A stretch of 64,000 bases of DNA from Antedon mediterranea (lineage: Eukaryota > Echinodermata > Crinoidea > Comatulida > Antedonidae). Below, in pieces: positions 25,401 through 34,194 of the stretch. Under the pieces are notes generated by a model. That model searched no databases and was not told where the DNA came from. It worked only from the letters and a program-made list of their open reading frames with translations. Position numbers and translations under genes: made by a program. The stretch lies in assembly GCF_964355755.1 (NCBI RefSeq), contig NC_092674.1:2237001-2301000 (forward strand), in the 5' to 3' direction. Within the stretch, counting starts at the first letter, position 1, and each line of letters begins with the position of its first letter.

Positions 25401-28400
25401 AAGCATGCCCTCCCTACGATACTAACAAGATAACTTTTTTTTCTGATTTCATGTATTAACCCAAAAAGCATGTTTGCTAGTAGAACTCGTTTTGAATATT
25501 ATTATAAAACAACAGTTCTTTTCAGAACTAATGTAAGTGGTATACCGCAAACTTGATATCAAGATTTGATTTCGCCATGCAAACCTTCAAACAATATAAT
25601 ATTATTATAGTTAAGTCAATTAAAGGATTTAATAAATAATTGTTCAAAATATTAAAAAACAAATGATTTGATAATAATAGTAATAGTAATAAGAACTTTT
25701 TGATATTTCATTTCATTTATTCGTCTACAAAAACGAGAACAGTAGAAAGGTACAACAATAAAATTACAGAGAAACATGAGACAGGGGAAACCAAAAGTGA
25801 ACGAAATCACTGACGAGTTGGGAACCCTTAAACATACACAAATTACAATCAATCGTAGGCCTATGCTATTTTTAAATTATAGATTTTGTAAAATAGAGTC
25901 TCTATGATTTTTTTAATTATGAATATGTTACTTTGATTAAGAGAAGATGATGAAAAATGAAATTTATTTTTTTTAGCAGACCTACTGATGACCTTAAATG
26001 ACATAAGTCCATTAAAGCAATGCTAACTATTACTATTATTAATTTATGCTTGTCTCTATGGTTACGGATAACTTACATCCTGATTGTAGAAACAGTAAAT
26101 ATTTTTAATGGAAAGTGTACCTGAATTGGTTAATCTCTTGTAAAATGTCAGCCTTAATGAACTCGTCAAAAACTATAATTTAGAGTTTGTGAACACTCTC
26201 TATCCTAGTACACCCACAGACATCTTATTATGGGCTAGTATTGTTGGGTACTTTATTGTCAAAATAAATTTTAAGGCTGGCTTTGGTAGATTGCAAGTGC
26301 TGAGACTTAAGCTCTGTCTACACTATCAAACTAGTTTGAAAAAAAATTGTGATGTGCCCAAAACGCTAGTGATATGCCCAAATATAGTAGTGATATGCCC
26401 AAATATAGTAGTGATATGCCCAAATATAGTAGTGATATGCCCAAATATAGTAGTGATATGACATCATCATCATGTTCATATACAGTATAGGCACATCACC
26501 TTTTTGTGTCACATAAAGTTTGATAGTGTAGACAGAGATTTAAAGCGATTGTCTACAGTATATTTTTGTTTTTGCGAGTGTAGATTTTTCTGCATTGAAG
26601 TTGCTTTCTCACTCTATCTATTCCTCCAGGTTTGATTGTTTCTAGGTCCAGATAAAACATCAATACGTAGTTCCTACATCTTACTTCAGCAAATTGAAAA
26701 CTTCATAATGTTTAATAAAAATGGCCGTTTTTTAGTGCTTGATTACACATTATTGGTGTCTATTTTCTATGATTTTATTGCAAATTAAAAAGATAATTAA
26801 CCTTTGAAATTATCTTTCAATTTATTTATTAATATTGGCTCTGAAGAGAATTTTAATCAATATGTTTCCATAGCAATCAATTATCTATAAATAGTATAGA
26901 AATTTTATAATTTCATCTCAAGATGCACTTATTACAATCAACTGTCAGTAGCCTATTAAAGCTTATACATTGTTGGAGCCTCTGTAGGCCTACTTGACAC
27001 AAGTCTTATACATTTACCTGCAGTAGTTCATAAAGCATTTTAACATTGATTTTTTCTGTTAGTTCATTAGTTATTCAACACTTTATTGATCCCTATTAGA
27101 CTATATACCTATTGTCAATGTATTGTTCAAGTAGTTGGATTTCTGGATTATGTGTTTGAGAAGGACATTTTATTGTTGCGCAAAGGTTAAAGGTCACCAT
27201 TTATTAGGCTTGTTTTCGTTAAAGAAGTAATTACTGCTTTTTGAGTGAAGAATTAATTACTGGTTTTATTAGGTGTGTTTAATAGATATGGCAGCGTTAT
27301 AGTGTGTAACTGTAAATCTAGCCAAGTGGTTAAAGTTCATTCCATTGTGGTTGTAACCTGGTGGTTATCAATTATAAAAAGGTGTTGTAGTTCGAATCCT
27401 GTGAATAAACAGACTATCATAATAATGTACCGTATACAACACAAATTCACATGCATTTAACTAGTGGTTACAATGTACTGTATATCAATCCCAGTACCAA
27501 GATTTCAACAATATTCCAAACTTTATTATGTTTCTCACATGACATTCACATTCCTTGTGCCATATCTATTAGGCTCTGTCTACACTATCAAACAAGAAAG
27601 TCAAAGAAGTGTGATGTGCTACCAAATATGGTAGTAATATGCCCACCTATGGTGGTAGTGATATGACATCATCATCATCATGTCCATATGAGCACATCAC
27701 ATTTTTTGGTCACATAAACGTTGATGATAGCATAAACAGAGCTTTAAAGTAAAATGAATATAAAAAAAGTTGAATGTTTTTTTGATTGTAGTTAATCTTT
27801 TAATTATTGTGTTTAGGATAAAATTTCTCTGATCAGCAGTATCTGTCATTCCCCAAAAGAGAGAGAGTCATTACTTTTAATCATAGTTACTGCACATCTT
27901 TTATTAAACAAGGTTTCTTCTTCCATACATTATATAATACTCTTTTTACATCTGCAAAACGTAACAACTTGTAACCAGGTTTTGCATAGTGTGAAGACAA
28001 TTTTCAGGAATGCTCCTGATGTTTCACAAGGGACCCCTGTGAAATCTCAGCAGTAAAACACACCGATGAGAGGCCCGTTTTGTTCCGTGCAGTGGCAAAT
28101 TATTACTGCATGCGCATGTATTGCCCTGGTATTAAACTGACCAATCATAGTAATCAAATAGCGCGAAACTATGCTTTCTCCCGAGATTTCTCAAGGTTCG
28201 TGTATGAAAACATGTAATAAATCTGGAGATCAAACCTGGTTACAAGTTGTTACAATTTACGCAGATGTGAAAAGGGTATAAGAGAGCTAAGTCATGCATT
28301 GCTTGACATGTTTTTCATGCTTTTAATAATTCTACATTTTACATTTCATTAGTTTTAGTTGTCATCAACATTCATCATGCTATGCTTTTACAACAGAGTG

Positions 28401-31400
28401 TACACAAAAATGTGTTTAATAATAGGGACACGCACTGACGTTATTTCATTTCATTTATTTCAAATATCGTCATCGCAGCCAAAGCTGAATTACAAAGATA
28501 TTTACATATATTATAATGAAGTAAAGTCTACCTACTGTTACTACTAATACATCTTAAGCTCTGTCTACACTATCAAACTAGTCCAAATATGGTATTGGTA
28601 TGCTTAAATATGGTAATGATATGACATCATCATGTCCATATATGGCACATTTTTTTGTAATATAAGTTTGATAGTGTAGACAGATCTTTAGATAAGTTGA
28701 TAGCGTACTGTAGAAAGAGTAAACATGGTTTTTCATGGTATTAGTAGTGGTCACATAGCCCGACGGGGGTCCACTTGCAAAACATGAAAATATATATAAC
28801 ACTACACTCAGGGTATATGTATTACCAAATTTTCATATTGATGCAGTGTTTTTTTATAGTAAAATTAATTAACTTGAGTTTCTGTTTTCACAATTTACAA
28901 TTATAATTTAGCTACTATAAATATTAATGAAGGATGAGGTGGTGTAATGTTATTCATTCCGTCGTCAAGTCACCTTGTTTGCTTGTAGCTTGCTAGGTGT
29001 GTTGGGGCGTGAGGTCACCTTGTTTTCTTGCTAGGTGTGTTGGGGCTTGTGGAGACCTTGTTTTCTTGCTAGGTGTGTTGGGGCGTGAGGTCACCTTGTT
29101 TTCTTGCTAGGTGTGTTGGGGCTTGTGGAGACCTTGTTTTCTTGCTAGGTGTGTTGGGGCTTGTGGAGACCTTGTTTGCTTGCTAGGTGTGTTGGGGCTT
29201 GTGGAGACCTTGTTTGCTTGCTAGGTGTGTTGGGGCTTGTGGAGACCTTGTTTGCTTGCTAGGTGTGTTGGGGCTTGTGGAGACCTTGTTTGCTTGCTAG
29301 GTGTGTTGGGGCTTGTGGAGACCTTGTTTGCTTGCTAGGTGTGTTGGGGCTTGTGGAGACCTTGTTTGCTTGCTAGGTGTGTTGGGGCTTGTGGAGACCT
29401 TGTTTGCTTGCTAGGTGTGTTGGGGCTTGTGGAGACCTTGTTTGCTTGCTAGGTGTGTTGGGGCTTGTGGAGACCTTGTTTTCTTGCTAGGTGTGTTGGG
29501 GCTTGTGGAGACCTTGTTTGCTTGCTAGGTGTGTTGGGGCTTGTGGAGACCTTGTTTGCTTGCTAGGTGTGTTGGGGCTTGTGGAAACCTTGTTTGCTTG
29601 CTAGGTGTGTTGGGGCTTGTGGAGACCTTGTTTGCTTGCTAGGTGTGTTGGGGCTTGTGGAGACCTTGTTTGCTTGCTAGGTGTGTTGGGGCTTGTGGAG
29701 ACCTTGTTTGCTTGCTAGGTGTGTTGGGGCTTGTGGAGACCTTGTTTGCTTGCTAGATTTGTTGGGGCTTGTGGAAACCTTGTTTGCTTGCTAGTTGTGT
29801 TGGAGCTTGTGGAGACCTTGTTTGCTTGCTAGGTGTGTTGGGGCTTGTGGAGACCTTGTTTGCTTGCTAGGTGTGTTGGGGCTTGTGGAGACCTTGTTTG
29901 CTTGCTAGGTGTGTTGGGGCTTGTGGAGACCTTGTTTGCTTGCTAGGTGTGTTGGAGCATGAGGAGGCAGATAATGTGTCCTTGTTAGTATTCACACAAC
30001 AGTAGACACACATCAGTCTTTATGATCAATTACAATAAACAAGTTGATCAATAAGTGTGATGATACAAAGTCATGTCTGTTGTCTATAAAAGAAACAAAT
30101 GGAGGTTATAAAGTCAATAACAATGTTATTAGTCGTTTTAATTTAGTAATTTTAATATATATTGTATGACCACAAATCATGTAACAGACAGACATGGAAG
30201 TCTATCACTCTGCTAATGAAAGTTTACGTTAATTAATTAATTGAAATATGTTTTCATTATACTTGATTATATAACTACTGTGAAGTGGCTATGTATGTGT
30301 TAGGGAGCAAGGAATTGATCAGAGGTTTTTGCCCTAAATTCATCCCTAGCCTGATGTGAATTGAAGAATTCAGAGGCAAAAATCCGAGTTCCCAGCGCAT
30401 CATTAGCCTATAATTCTCTAGTAACAAATGAAAATATATATATTGGTGATATAGCACACAAAAAAAGTGGGGGGGGGGGGGCCCGAACACATCTTAGCAA
30501 ATCTAGACATCTAGGTACAATTATGGTTTACAAACTTGTAGTAATTATAAAGTTGCTTTGATGATTTGTCAGATGTCAAATACCCCTTTCATTTAGCCCA
30601 GTAACACTGTGTTTTGTATGGTGTGCGTTTGGATGTTTAAACTTTGGAGTTTTGCTAGGCAATGTAAATAAAGCATTAGTTAAAAAGTTGTAGTATTACT
30701 ATAAAGTTGTTTTTATGTAAAGCTCTGTCTACACTATCAAATTAGTTTGACAAAAAAGTGATGTGCCTATATATTGTAGTGATATGCTTAAAAATGGTAG
30801 TGATACCATGTCCATATGTCCATATATGAGCACATCACATTGTCACATAAAATTTGATAGTGTAGACAGAGATTAAGATATTTGAAATGGTTTTTTTCTG
30901 ATGCATCTTACTAGTACATATATACTGGCTGCTTGCAATGTAGATCAGATCTTCATCCCAAGCATTAATACATTTTCATGGATGTTTCAAACAGCACTGA
31001 ATTTTCTGACGCAAACCTAGTCTGATATGCCTGCATTTGGTGATGAATGTTAATGCTGCTACTTTTGAATTTTATTACTTTTGTCATTAAATTGATTTTG
31101 ATAGCATGTGTATGAAACAAATGGTGAACTGTTATTTTAATTGTAAAAAAAAAAATTGTAAAAATGTAATTTCTTGCGACTGCTTTCTTAGGTTACAACA
31201 TGATGGGTTACTCACAAGATAATAAGATTGTTCAATTTGTAAACTAATGTCATATAAGACATTTTCACTGTGTTTTGATAACCTCTCAACGTTGCTGTTG
31301 TTATAACAAGCTGTCTGTTTCCACACACACATATGCTGTATTCTGATTTATTAAGATATTTTCAAATTGTTTAATGCCCTCCTTAGCTGCTTAGCAAACT

Positions 31401-34194
31401 ACTGAATGTCAGTAGTATCTTTAATTATGGTTGGTAAAGTTTTTGTTTAATTAAAAATCTCTGTGAATATAAATTATTAAATGGAATATTAATTTGCATA
31501 AGAGCAAATTTAATAGAATTAGTCTAAATAAATATATGTTTTTATTAAGTTTCAAATTGCATTGTAGGAAGCTCTGCTGCTTTACCTGCTTGTGTTGATT
31601 TCTTGAAAAAGATGGCGTTGTTTTCTAAGATTTAAACCTATCCTAATTTGGACACATTTGAATGATTAAAACTTTTTGGTATATTGAAAAAATTGGTTTT
31701 AAATCTAGCCAATCGTGAGACATTTGGATCATTAAGGCATAAATTTGTTTTGTAGAATCTTGAAGCACGTCTGAAGCACCCTCTATCAGATGATCTTGCG
31801 GGCGCCATTAAAGATGGCTATGCCCTCTGCCATCTCGTGAACAGCATCAAACAGAGGATCGTAACAACGGTACATGTTCCGCCACCTTCTCCAGTAAGTA
31901 CTTACTCAGTATACCAGTTCTTTAGTATAGATTCTAGCCAGTATTTCGAATTAATATAAGCAAAAAGATATTTTGGCACATATGGCATTTCATACGTATA
32001 ATACTTGAACAATTTGTTCATCTTTTAAATACAGAATCACAATTTTTTCGTACTTTTATCCTCAGATTTCTTGTTCACTTGTGTATAGGCTCTTCAAACT
32101 TGTAGGTCCTTTATTTGTAGACTTGCGAAATGTATTTGATTTTTCCACTTTACTTATTATGCAAATTTAACAAGATATTTTGGGTGGTTTTTTTCAGGGC
32201 AAGTTATCAATGGCAAGAAGTAGAAAGAATGTTGAAAATTTTATAGATGCATGTCGGCAACTGGGCGTGTCTCGGGTATGAAACATGATTTTTATTCTTT
32301 AAAGTTTTTAAAAACATTTGTTTTAAAAGAAAAGAAATATCACTTTGAATTTCTAAGTGAGACTTAGGTTAGTTTTAGTTACCACTAATACAATTGTTAA
32401 AATACATGTTTTGAAGTGGTAGTAGATTTGATTTAACTGCTAGGCCTAGAAAGCTTGGTTGAACTAAGCCTAGTGTTGCATGGGCTGACTGATATGCACC
32501 CACAATGATATGACTCGCCTACTACTACTAACTATTTGTAATACAATCTAAAGGTGACCCTTTTATTGAACAGGCGCATGAGTGCTAGTATGAAGTATTA
32601 TCTGTTAGTATAATTATCTAATAATAGATAGATTGTGAACCAATCTCGCGTACACAAACTCCATTCATAACTTGTTTGTTAAATGAGATATTGCCTTGCT
32701 ACCCTGTACACAGTGCAAACATGAACCCTGTCACCCATTCTAACGTTCAACACTTTGTTGATCATACCATTTTTGTACATTATTCCTACTTTACATACAT
32801 ATTGTTTACTTAAGTGTGTTTTTTCAAACTAAACCAAACACAAAATTGCATTTAAATAGTTCTGTCCATGAATAGACGTATTGGCCAAGACTAAAACTAT
32901 CGCTTTTAAATAGCTTATACCAGTGCAGTGGTTTTTTTTTTTCAAACATACCAATAAGTAATCACTATTAAATAGTTTAAATTCATGAATATTATTTACA
33001 TAGTTGTGATTTCTAAAGTTACCAGACCGTAAATTTCTTTTGTTGAGATTTCTTTCAATGAAGCTTAAGTTTCATTGTTAGTAAACCGGTGAATTAAAAT
33101 GCATCCTCTGTTGTAAGGAATCATGCTATGGCACTATAATTGAGGTGCCTACAATGTTGCTTTTTATTATACTAGATGCCAGCTCAAACCACACACCTTA
33201 CAACATATGTCTAGTTTTCTGTTTTATTGTTGGTTTCTGCGTGGAGGAATTCCTCCAAGGTTTCTGTAACAATTAACTGGTAGGGTTGTTAGCCCAATGC
33301 ATTGATTACCAACTGTGGTCCTTATCCAACTTGTTTTACCACCAGATTTTACCTATGCTGATATAGCTGGCATTTCCTGTTTTTAACCTCCCAGTCACTG
33401 TAGGTCGACTATTCATTGAATGAAAGAAATCTCATTCGTGTATAAAGTATAAATATAATTGGGGCCTCAATATTATACAAATACTTTTCTACTAACTTTT
33501 ATTTATTGATTCAAAACCAACAGCGATAATTACCGCCACTTACATGTTTGAAACATATAAGAATACAACATAGAAAACAGGCAACAATAAAATATACATA
33601 TATATCATATATATCATATATATCATATATATCATATATATCATATATATCATATATATCATATATATCATACTGTATATATCATATATATCATATATCA
33701 TATACTGTTATACAGTCAACTCTCCCAATATCAAACACCTTTGAGCTGACCTAATATGTCTGGTTCTCAGGAAAGTCTGGTATTCGGAATGTGTTTTTAA
33801 TGGTGACAAAATAATTTGGGACGTTTTGGAGTATTATGTGCTTTATCTAATTCCATTTTGATATAAGATTTTCTTTTTATGTGATAACTTTTTTATATGT
33901 GCAATATTTTGTAAAATTTTACTCAATTTAGCCTTTGGCTACAATGTAAATTTTCGTTTTATTGGAATAAAACCTTGAATTGAATAGTTTGGTATTGAGA
34001 GAGTTGACTGTATATAAATCATTTATAAACTCGCCTCAATCATTTGATGTTTTTTATTACATTTTTATACACAGGAAAAGTTATGCTCTGCCTCAGACGT
34101 GTTAGAGGAAAAAGGCGTTTTACGTGTAGCAAACACTGTTCAATGTTTACTAATGCTATACCCTGGATCAAACAAGGCCATCTCAACAGTATGA
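4407..34194 (+). CDS. LRCH: Leucine-rich repeat and calponin-homology domain protein
   Basis: Exons: 4407-4575, 8838-8982, 11395-11521, 11806-11911, 14564-14700, 16425-16534, 16821-16941, 17527-17718, 18354-18808, 19726-19788, 20809-20913, 22563-22746, 23542-23680, 23816-23928, 25308-25388 (candidate cassette), 31756-31893, 32198-32275 and 34075-34194. Phases agree throughout, giving 860 residues (833 without the cassette). The ATG at 4407 has A at -3 and G at +4; an upstream GTG in the same frame is not needed. Residues about 57-225 are leucine-rich repeats (NNKLVSLPEDI, RHNRLENLPE, CNKITHIPASY). Then come a conserved DSGYVEGEKRW stretch, an E/K/Q/R coiled coil (about 385-510), and a C-terminal CH domain (NLEARLKHPLSDDL, DGYALCHLVN, RKNVENFIDACRQLGV). 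Vertebrate LRCH proteins bind DOCK-family Rac/Cdc42 exchange factors and actin-linked structures. Exons 10 and 11 are multiples of three in the same phase, so they could be skipped without a frameshift. Confidence 0.93.
6085..6295 (+). repeat. Tandem repeat of about 55 bp, GGGCTTC-rich
   Basis: The unit contains GGGCTTCATTTCGAGATGG and GAGTACTTTTGCAAACTG, and is repeated with variation about 2-3 times. A shorter GGGCTTCTTTTCGAG word occurs throughout. Confidence 0.75.
6470..6812. mobile_element. 340-bp MITE family B, copy 1
   Basis: Nearly the same sequence occurs at 23105-23448. The ends are inverted: TATTGTCTCCCTGAAAAA at the left, and TATTGTCCCCCAAAAACATG when the right end is reverse-complemented. 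Shared interior blocks include CCAAAAATTGGATCGAAAAA and GGCTGCCAGCCAATGGAT. Non-coding. Confidence 0.75.
7165..7285 (+). repeat. GTAGTCC tandem repeat, about 26 bp x4
   Basis: Variants of GGCCTGGGTAGTCCAA(A/G) GAGGCC occur about four times in a row. The tract is GC-rich against an AT-rich intron. Confidence 0.7.
7523..7708. mobile_element. MITE family A, copy 2
   Basis: Ends TTAAGCTCTGTCTTCACTAT and GATAGTGTAGACAGAGCTTAA. The right arm is interrupted by a TGTTTTGTTTTGTTTG-like insert near 7635. Confidence 0.85.
8518..8697. mobile_element. Decayed relative of the TTAA-flanked MITE at 20043
   Basis: The ends GTCCTATTTACACAG and CATCTGTGTAAATGGAC, and interior words such as TATTCCTCATGACA and ATAGATACAAATTCTA, match the better preserved element at 20043-20222. 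Confidence 0.55.
9259..9424. mobile_element. MITE family A, copy 3
   Basis: Ends AAGCTCTGTCTACATTATC and GGGTAGACAGAGCTT. The core contains ATGATGATGTCATATCAG and two ATATTTGGG words. Confidence 0.85.
10500..10652 (+). promoter_or_regulatory. CpG-rich patch with candidate alternative LRCH start
   Basis: CpG is dense here (GGCCGTCGACCCGGCCGTCG, then GACGTCG and CGACGGCCG), unlike the flanking AT-rich intron. It ends at an ATGGC followed directly by the donor GTGAGT. Those five coding nucleotides have phase 2, exactly what LRCH exon 3 needs, so an mRNA starting here would encode M-A joined to RNQLTILPS. This could be an alternative promoter and first exon. It could equally be part of an unrecognised mobile element. 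No other support. Confidence 0.3.
10990..11085 (+). repeat. Poly-C / poly-T tract
   Basis: Alternating runs of C and T within a relict that starts GGCGGACCCAGGATTTTG. That start resembles the GGCGGATCC ends of the hAT-like element at 59632. Confidence 0.7.
11600..11760. mobile_element. MITE family A, copy 4 (degraded)
   Basis: The left end TAAGCATTGTCTACACTATC and the core are clear. The right TIR has decayed to GATAGTGTATATACA. It lies in the short intron between LRCH exons 3 and 4. Confidence 0.75.
12661..13815. mobile_element. hAT-like non-autonomous element, about 1.15 kb
   Basis: The left end CAGACCTTGATTTAAAAGG matches the inverted right end CAGACCTTGATTTATAAA. The 6-mer ACTCTA sits directly outside both ends as a likely target duplication. 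The interior is rich in GGAGCGCC words and contains a perfect hairpin (13746-13781). At 13628-13740 a block is homologous, inverted, to 59700-59815 of another element. No transposase frame is seen. Confidence 0.6.
13746..13781. repeat. Perfect 15-bp stem hairpin
   Basis: AATGGCTCTCCTCAA, a CATA loop, then the exact complement TTGAGGAGAGCCATT. It lies close to the right end of the hAT-like element. Confidence 0.85.
13918..14045 (+). repeat. 17-bp tandem repeat
   Basis: The unit GTCCCCTTAATGAGAGT is repeated about seven times with small changes, in LRCH intron 4. Confidence 0.9.
14246..14270 (+). repeat. (AAT)n microsatellite
   Basis: About eight AAT units, in LRCH intron 4. Confidence 0.9.
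14356..14516. mobile_element. MITE family A, copy 5
   Basis: Ends TTAAGCTCTGTCCACACTATC and TGATAATGTAGACAGAGCTTTA. It ends about 50 bp before LRCH exon 5, so it lies close to the branch-point region. Confidence 0.85.
15660..15891. mobile_element. MITE family A, copy 6 plus duplicated right half
   Basis: A complete copy occupies 15660-15807. It is followed at once by a second copy of the right half (15809-15891: ATGATGTCATATCACTACC to GTAGACAGAGCTTTA). This looks like a tandem or nested duplication of the same element. Confidence 0.85.
16579..16703. repeat. CTGCAGTAA inverted repeat
   Basis: CTACTGCTGTTACTGCAGTAA at the left and TTACTGCAGTAACTGCAGTAG at the right are inverted copies about 80 bp apart. 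Possibly a small foldback element between LRCH exons 6 and 7. Confidence 0.5.
17030..17472 (+). repeat. 20-bp minisatellite in LRCH intron 7
   Basis: Units alternate between GACACTCTAGGGCAATCGTA and GACACTCTAGGACAAACCTG, about 22 in all, with a larger repeat of about 130 bp superimposed. The array ends about 55 bp before exon 8. Confidence 0.9.
18030..18120 (-). mobile_element. SINE fragment
   Basis: Reverse-complemented, this contains ACTCTTTCCACTTAACTCC and CCTCAAATAAGACTT. These match the body of the tRNA-derived SINE at 45308-45545 downstream of its B box. Confidence 0.45.
19394..19648. mobile_element. MITE family A, copy 7, with an insert
   Basis: The left TIR TAAAGCTCTGTCTACACTC and the right TIR GAGTAGACAGAGCTTAA are present. 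The left arm is split by about 90 bp containing AGCGCTTTGGGACAATCTTT and AGCGCTATATAAATC, a word pair that looks like the tail of another retroelement. Confidence 0.75.
20043..20222. mobile_element. TTAA-flanked palindromic MITE
   Basis: The left end TTAAGGCCAATTTACACAG and the inverted right end TTAAAGGCCAATTTACACAG match, and the similarity continues through GACRAGCGGTAACGGTAA, about 35 bp of nearly perfect TIR. TTAA at both borders fits a piggyBac- or Kolobok-type TTAA target. A decayed relative lies at 8518. Confidence 0.75.
20914..20936 (+). terminator. Intronic stop codon and AATAAA after LRCH exon 11
   Basis: If the GTTAGT donor at 20914 is not used, the frame reads K-L-V-V and stops at TAA 20924-20926. 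AATAAA follows at 20931-20936, five bases beyond the stop. That would make a short LRCH product ending after the coiled coil and lacking the CH domain. The donor here (AA|GTTAGT) is weaker than the gene's other donors. Confidence 0.4.
21459..21730. repeat. Long inverted repeat, arms about 105 bp
   Basis: The left arm (about 21459-21566), containing AAAGACGCTAGTAAATTACC and CTGAAGA in complement, and the right arm (about 21624-21730) are essentially exact inverted copies, separated by about 60 bp. Each arm carries ACCTGAAGATTGAGTTC and ATGAAACAGCCTGTAG in one orientation, a Penelope-type terminal motif. Confidence 0.85.
21871..21905 (+). ncRNA. Hammerhead-ribozyme-like core
   Basis: The string reads CTGATGA, then T-GGGC-TAT-GCCC (a perfect four-pair stem II), then GAAAC, then ATGTC. 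These are the conserved hammerhead core elements in the correct order, with the very short stem III known from hammerheads in Penelope-like elements. Stem I pairing is weak by eye. Activity is unproven. Confidence 0.5.
22440..22461 (+). repeat. (AT)n microsatellite
   Basis: An AT run at the junction between the truncated end of the Penelope-like element and the right half of the MITE. Confidence 0.9.
23105..23448. mobile_element. 340-bp MITE family B, copy 2
   Basis: Collinear with 6470-6812, sharing TTGTCCCCCTGAAAAATAA, CAAAAATTGGATCGAAAAA, GGCTGCCAGCCAATGG and the terminal GGGGGACAATACATCTTTAA. It ends about 95 bp before LRCH exon 13. Confidence 0.75.
24381..24602 (+). mobile_element. tRNA-derived SINE
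   Basis: An A-box-like TGGTGTAATGG (24390-24400) and a B-box-like GGTTCGAGGTT (24430-24440) are spaced as in a tRNA gene. A non-tRNA body follows (TTTGGCAAGATGCTTTACTC, CCGTGGGTCCGTGG), ending in an A-rich tail. Confidence 0.65.
25308..25388 (+). other. LRCH: Candidate LRCH cassette exon 15 (27 codons)
   Basis: The 81-nt open block has TTCTTAG before it and GTGAGT after it, and is phase 0 at both borders. It encodes a basic, Asn-rich peptide (SSTSRRNQNNNNKS...) ending RRNMLRV. Inclusion would insert it between the DMLRK of exon 14 and the NLEARLKHPL of exon 16, inside the first helix of the CH domain. Skipping it restores the family's usual continuous sequence, so it is probably alternative or a false exon. 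Its last residues MLRV mimic the MLRK they displace. Confidence 0.45.
26307..26542. mobile_element. MITE family A, copy 9, internally expanded
   Basis: The TIRs TTAAGCTCTGTCTACACTATC and GTGTAGACAGAGATTTAA bracket four consecutive copies of the 21-bp unit AGTGATATGCCCAAATATAGT, which is single in most family members. Confidence 0.9.
27319..27400 (+). mobile_element. Possible tRNA-derived SINE head
   Basis: An A-box-like TAGCCAAGTGG and a B-box-like AGTTCGAATCC are present, but about 60 nt apart, wider than a normal tRNA. An internal TGGTGGTTA could be part of a duplicated A box. Weak. Confidence 0.3.
27570..27746. mobile_element. MITE family A, copy 10
   Basis: Ends TAGGCTCTGTCTACACTATC and AGCATAAACAGAGCTTTA. 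The core contains TATGGTAGTAATATGCCC and an expanded ATCATCATCATC. Confidence 0.85.
27934..28281. mobile_element. Inverted-repeat element, about 350 bp
   Basis: The left end CTTTTTACATCTGC plus AACAACTTGTAACCAGGTTT matches the inverted right end CTTTTCACATCTGC plus AACAACTTGTAACCAGGTTT. Non-coding interior. A single copy in the window. Confidence 0.65.
28554..28690. mobile_element. MITE family A, copy 11
   Basis: Ends TTAAGCTCTGTCTACACTATC and GATAGTGTAGACAGATCTTTA. Slightly shortened in the left arm. Confidence 0.85.
28970..29966 (+). repeat. 38-bp minisatellite, about 26 units
   Basis: The unit is CTTGCTAGGTGTGTTGGGGC joined to TTGTGGAGACCTTGTTTG. Inner units are nearly identical; the first units carry GGGGCGTGAGGTCAC in place of GGGGCTTGTGGAGAC. 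G-rich on the LRCH sense strand, about 1 kb long. Confidence 0.95.
30718..30875. mobile_element. MITE family A, copy 12
   Basis: Ends TAAAGCTCTGTCTACACTATC and GATAGTGTAGACAGAGATTAA. The core has a duplicated TGTCCATAT. Confidence 0.85.
33598..33705 (+). repeat. 9-bp tandem repeat CATATATAT
   Basis: About eleven units of ATATATCAT in the last LRCH intron. The frame reading ISYISY here is an artefact of the repeat. Confidence 0.9.

Larger units (their letters stand above)
25389..31755 (+). other. Large LRCH intron before the CH-domain exons
   Basis: No further exon is seen. It contains four MITE family A copies, a 350-bp inverted-repeat element at 27.9 kb, a possible tRNA-like element at 27.3 kb and the 38-bp minisatellite at 29-30 kb. 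Confidence 0.6.

Noticed and set aside
26189-26461. Frame repeating VICPNIV
   Set aside because: Produced by the 21-bp tandem unit inside a MITE, not a protein.
28970-29966. CRISPR-like array
   Set aside because: The units are directly adjacent with no unique spacers, and the genome is eukaryotic; it is a minisatellite.
33548-33754. Frame repeating YIS
   Set aside because: Translation of the 9-bp microsatellite.
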